From Indibacter alkaliphilus LW1 (GTDB lineage Bacteria; Bacteroidota; Bacteroidia; Cytophagales; Cyclobacteriaceae): a DNA stretch of 64,000 bases. The position numbers and the translations under genes are program-made. The notes under the pieces are model-generated. The model saw nothing but the letters and a program-made list of their open reading frames with translations. It ran no database searches and had not been told where the DNA came from. The stretch spans positions 1-64,000 of the forward strand of contig NZ_ALWO02000047.1 in NCBI RefSeq assembly GCF_000295935.2, given 5' to 3'. This document shows positions 61,502 to 64,000 of the stretch, piece by piece (position 1 is the stretch's first letter; the number at the start of each line of letters is the position of its first letter).

Positions 61502-62506
61502 ATGATTACTACCGACATTTGTATCATTGGAGCTGGACCAGTTGGTCTGTTTGCAGTTTTTGAAGCAGGTCTTCTGAAGATGCGTTGTCATCTGATTGAC
61601 TACCTTCCCCAAGTAGGCGGACAGCTTTCGGAGATCTACCCTCAAAAACCCATCTATGACATCCCAGGATACCCAGAGGTCAAAGCTCAAGAGTTGGTAG
61701 ACAATCTGATGGATCAAATCAAACCTTTCAAACCAACTTTTACGCTCGGAGAAAGAGTAGATCATCTCGCTAAGCAAAGCGACGGCTCTTTTATTGTCAC
61801 TACCAATGACAAAACACAAGTACATGCTCAAGTTATTGTTATTGCAGGAGGACTTGGGGTATTTGAACCAAGAAAACCCGCCATTGAAAAGTTAGAGCAT
61901 TTTGAAGGAAAAGGCGTCACCTATATGGTAAAAAATCCCGAAGCATTCAGGGATAAAAAAGTTGTACTTGCAGGTGGAGGTGATTCTGCCTTGGATTGGA
62001 CGATATACCTTTCGAAGGTAGCGCAGAAAGTCACTCTAGTACATAGAAATGAAACCTTCAGAGGAGCGCCAGACTCTGCAGCTAAGGTATTTGATTTGGC
62101 AAACAACGGGAAAATCGACTTGATTCTTTCAGCAAATCTTAAAGAACTTGGTGGAAATGGCCACTTAAATTCTGTAAAGCTGGAAAACAAAAGCAAGGAA
62201 GAAATCACCATTGATACGGACTATCTGATACCGCTTTTTGGCTTGAGCCCAAAGCTCGGACCAATTGCAGACTGGGGCTTAAACATAGATAAAAACGCCA
62301 TTGAGGTAGATACCAGAGATTATTCTACCGGGGTGGAGAGAATTTATGCGATCGGAGATATCAATACCTATCCAGGCAAACTCAAACTGATCCTTTGTGG
62401 ATTCCACGAAGCAGCTATCATGATGCATTCAGCTTTCAAGTATGTTTATCCTGATCAAAAATTAAGTTTTAAATACACCACAGTAAACGGAGTCAACTCA
62501 TTTTAA
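61502..62506 (+). CDS. Ferredoxin-NADP+ reductase, thioredoxin-reductase-like type
   Basis: A 334-residue FAD enzyme. IIGAGPVGLFAVFEAGL binds FAD and VVLAGGGDSALDWTIYLSK with VTLVHRNETFRG binds NADP. It has the thioredoxin reductase fold but no CxxC in the NADP domain, as in the FNR of Bacillus/Chlorobium type. It passes electrons from NADPH to ferredoxin (or the reverse). The ferredoxin gene follows after 15 bases, which strongly supports the pairing. Confidence 0.92.
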   Translation: MITTDICIIGAGPVGLFAVFEAGLLKMRCHLIDYLPQVGGQLSEIYPQKPIYDIPGYPEVKAQELVDNLMDQIKPFKPTFTLGERVDHLAKQSDGSFIVTTNDKTQVHAQVIVIAGGLGVFEPRKPAIEKLEHFEGKGVTYMVKNPEAFRDKKVVLAGGGDSALDWTIYLSKVAQKVTLVHRNETFRGAPDSAAKVFDLANNGKIDLILSANLKELGGNGHLNSVKLENKSKEEITIDTDYLIPLFGLSPKLGPIADWGLNIDKNAIEVDTRDYSTGVERIYAIGDINTYPGKLKLILCGFHEAAIMMHSAFKYVYPDQKLSFKYTTVNGVNSF

Positions 62507-62521
62507 TTCACTTTTGATCCA

Positions 62522-62842
62522 ATGGTAAAATTTATTGTAGAGGACCACGATGGCAACCGTCAGGAAATAGAAGCTCCAGACGATATGGGGCTAAGCTTGA
62601 TGGAAGTATTAAAAGCTTCAGAATACCCTGTCCTGGCCACATGCGGCGGAATGGCCCTTTGTGCCACTTGTCATGTAGAAGTAATCGAAGGAGAAGATGA
62701 ACTTGGTGAAGCCACTGATCCTGAGCTCGACCAGCTTGAAAATCTTCCTGAATATTTCCCAACCAGTCGCCTGGCTTGCCAAGTGAGAATCAGCCCGCTC
62801 CTAGAGGGTGCTGTTATCAGGCTTCGAGGAGAAGATAATTGA
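62522..62842 (+). CDS. 2Fe-2S ferredoxin, adrenodoxin-like
   Basis: A 106-residue electron carrier. The four cluster cysteines are Cys41, Cys47, Cys50 (ATCGGMALCATCHVEV) and Cys86 (RLACQVRI), with the C-x5-C-x2-C-x35-C spacing of the adrenodoxin/putidaredoxin group. It is acidic, as expected for such ferredoxins. Directly after the FNR gene and closed by a terminator; the two likely supply reducing power to Fe-S synthesis, desaturases or oxygenases. Confidence 0.95.
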   Translation: MVKFIVEDHDGNRQEIEAPDDMGLSLMEVLKASEYPVLATCGGMALCATCHVEVIEGEDELGEATDPELDQLENLPEYFPTSRLACQVRISPLLEGAVIRLRGEDN

Positions 62843-62846
62843 TAGA

Positions 62847-62877
62847 AAGGCTTCACAGTAATCCGTGAAGCCTTTTT
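62847..62877. terminator. Bidirectional terminator between ferredoxin and histidine kinase genes
   Basis: AAAGGCTTCAC, eight-base loop, GTGAAGCCTTTTT; it overlaps the stop of the minus-strand kinase. Confidence 0.85.
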
Positions 62878-64000
62878 AACTTTTCGGGAATTTGAAACTT
62901 ATTTTAGTGCCTTGACCGGTATTTTCAATTCTTAAATCAAGATTTAAATAAAGAGCAATTTTGAACATAATCTGCAAACCAAATCCAGATCTGTCCTTCT
63001 CAGCGTCTTTTAGAAAAACTACACCCTGCTTTACCTGCTCCAGGATATGTTCAGGAATTCCACTTCCAGTATCTTCGACTTCAACTGCATAATGACCCTG
63101 GACGTATTTTCCTGACAAATGGATTTCACCTCCCTCTTGGGTATACTTGATCGCATTACTAATAGCATTTCTTATCATTATAAGCAACAAAGAATAATTG
63201 CAATTCTCATGCTTATAGGGAGTATTTATAATGATGCTCAAACTCACACCTTTATCCTGAGCAATTCCAGACCAATCTTCATACAGCTCTTCAAGAACTT
63301 CATGGCAAGCTACTGATTCTGTTTTGATGAATTGCGCATTATTCACTTTAGAAATGAGTAACAATGCATTTACTGTTTTTTTCATCTGGGCTATGGTGGC
63401 CTGCATATCCAATAGTTTCCCCATTTGATGATGGTCGAGCCCTTTGATATTGAACATACCCTCGATTTTAGACTGCAATACAGAAATAGGTGTTTTCAGT
63501 TCATGTGAGGCATGTGAAATAAATATCCTTTCTTGATTAAAAGCTTTTTGGATTCTTTTCATCATTTCAGTAATGGATTCATCCAAAACCTCAAATTCAT
63601 TGGTATTTGTCTTCACCTTTTGATATAAAAATTGTTGGGGCTCATTGATTTCAGCCAGCTTTTTTCTGATGATCTGGTGAAAAGGGTTCATGATTTTTTG
63701 GGAAAATTTATAGTCTAGCAAAAATGATAATACCAAAAACATCAATGTGATCCCTACAAAAAGCTTAAAGACTATTTCCTTAAAATCATTAATGGATTGT
63801 AAACTTTTCCCAATTTCCATCAAGTACGCATTGGATCTAACGCTAAAAGTACTTGCCAATACCCTATAGGAAACGGAAGTTTCATCCAGAATTCGCTCTT
63901 CTACAAAAATAGTATCTGAAGCATATTGGAAATCAACTTGTTCTATGAGAATATATTCTTCTTTCAGTAAGTTAAAGCTTCCATATCCGATATCCCTGTT
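62876..64000 (-). CDS. Sensor histidine kinase, partial (N-terminus beyond the window)
   Basis: The minus-strand frame stays open to the window edge; the nearest start-like codon is an internal TTG at 63859, so the true start lies outside. Visible from the N-side: part of a periplasmic domain (about 63792-64000), a transmembrane helix (FKLFVGITLMFLVLSFLL), a linker, then the kinase core with H-box FISHASHELKTP, N-box IRNAISNAIKYTQEGG, G1 DTGSGIPEHI and G2 GFGLQIMF. It ends at a terminator. A response regulator gene is expected upstream, outside the window. Confidence 0.92.
   Translation of the reverse strand, partial: NRDIGYGSFNLLKEEYILIEQVDFQYASDTIFVEERILDETSVSYRVLASTFSVRSNAYLMEIGKSLQSINDFKEIVFKLFVGITLMFLVLSFLLDYKFSQKIMNPFHQIIRKKLAEINEPQQFLYQKVKTNTNEFEVLDESITEMMKRIQKAFNQERIFISHASHELKTPISVLQSKIEGMFNIKGLDHHQMGKLLDMQATIAQMKKTVNALLLISKVNNAQFIKTESVACHEVLEELYEDWSGIAQDKGVSLSIIINTPYKHENCNYSLLLIMIRNAISNAIKYTQEGGEIHLSGKYVQGHYAVEVEDTGSGIPEHILEQVKQGVVFLKDAEKDRSGFGLQIMFKIALYLNLDLRIENTGQGTKISFKFPKS

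Noticed and set aside
62876-63859. Complete short histidine kinase starting at a TTG
   Set aside because: The frame stays open to the window edge with protein-like sequence and a periplasmic domain, so the gene is cut by the window rather than short.

Overview
The window comes from the chromosome of a Bacteroidota bacterium, most likely a Cytophagales (Cyclobacteriaceae-like) species. Evidence: promoters of the Bacteroidota type (TTTG, about 19-20 nt, TAnnTTTG), no clear Shine-Dalgarno sites, many lipoproteins and signal-peptide proteins, TonB-dependent and small beta-barrel outer-membrane proteins, monomeric isocitrate dehydrogenase, a fused E1 alpha/beta ketoacid dehydrogenase, and families typical of this phylum (DUF1080, TAT-exported sugar isomerases). 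I found no phage, IS element, plasmid gene or CRISPR array. The genus is inferred, not shown.

Layout. 0-4 kb: a plus-strand set for an organic or sugar acid (RraA-like protein, TAT-exported enolase-superfamily enzyme, BASS transporter). 4-9.3 kb: a minus-strand run (amidohydrolase, ERCC4-type nuclease, ThiL, two tandem beta-barrel proteins, methylmalonyl-CoA epimerase). 9.5-15.7 kb: plus-strand housekeeping (CoA-disulfide reductase-like flavoprotein, IscA-type protein, GcvT-ComB, Prs-L25-Pth). 15.7-16.6 kb: a gene-free kilobase with 11-bp-period repeats and a SAM-I riboswitch well upstream of metZ. 17.9-26.9 kb: serpin and a companion lipoprotein, PhyH dioxygenase, fused E1, PlsC, an outer-membrane barrel, alpha-L-fucosidase and a small His/Glu-rich lipoprotein. 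27-29 kb: transglutaminase and rhodanese lipoproteins.

29-38 kb is the most coherent accessory block: two divergent gene groups that together encode a likely periplasmic sugar or glycoside 3-oxidation pathway. It has a GMC flavoprotein with a CX5CX3CP iron-sulfur motif, its TAT-lipoprotein small subunit, a cytochrome c lipoprotein, a DUF1080 protein, three sugar isomerase/epimerase-like proteins, a Gfo/Idh/MocA oxidoreductase and an MFS transporter.

38-64 kb: a tRNA cluster (Lys, Pro, Arg, Lys) with three identical copies of a 90-bp repeat that carries the tRNA-Lys 3' end, then central metabolism and maintenance genes (GAPDH, isocitrate dehydrogenase, omega-amidase, Def, RuvX, hemerythrin protein, CTP protease, M1 peptidase, TonB receptor), two tRNA-Val genes around a decayed tRNA, an ALDH7-type dehydrogenase, an aminotransferase, and a MarR - ferredoxin reductase - ferredoxin set whose two promoters share an operator-like sequence. 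The window ends inside a sensor histidine kinase.
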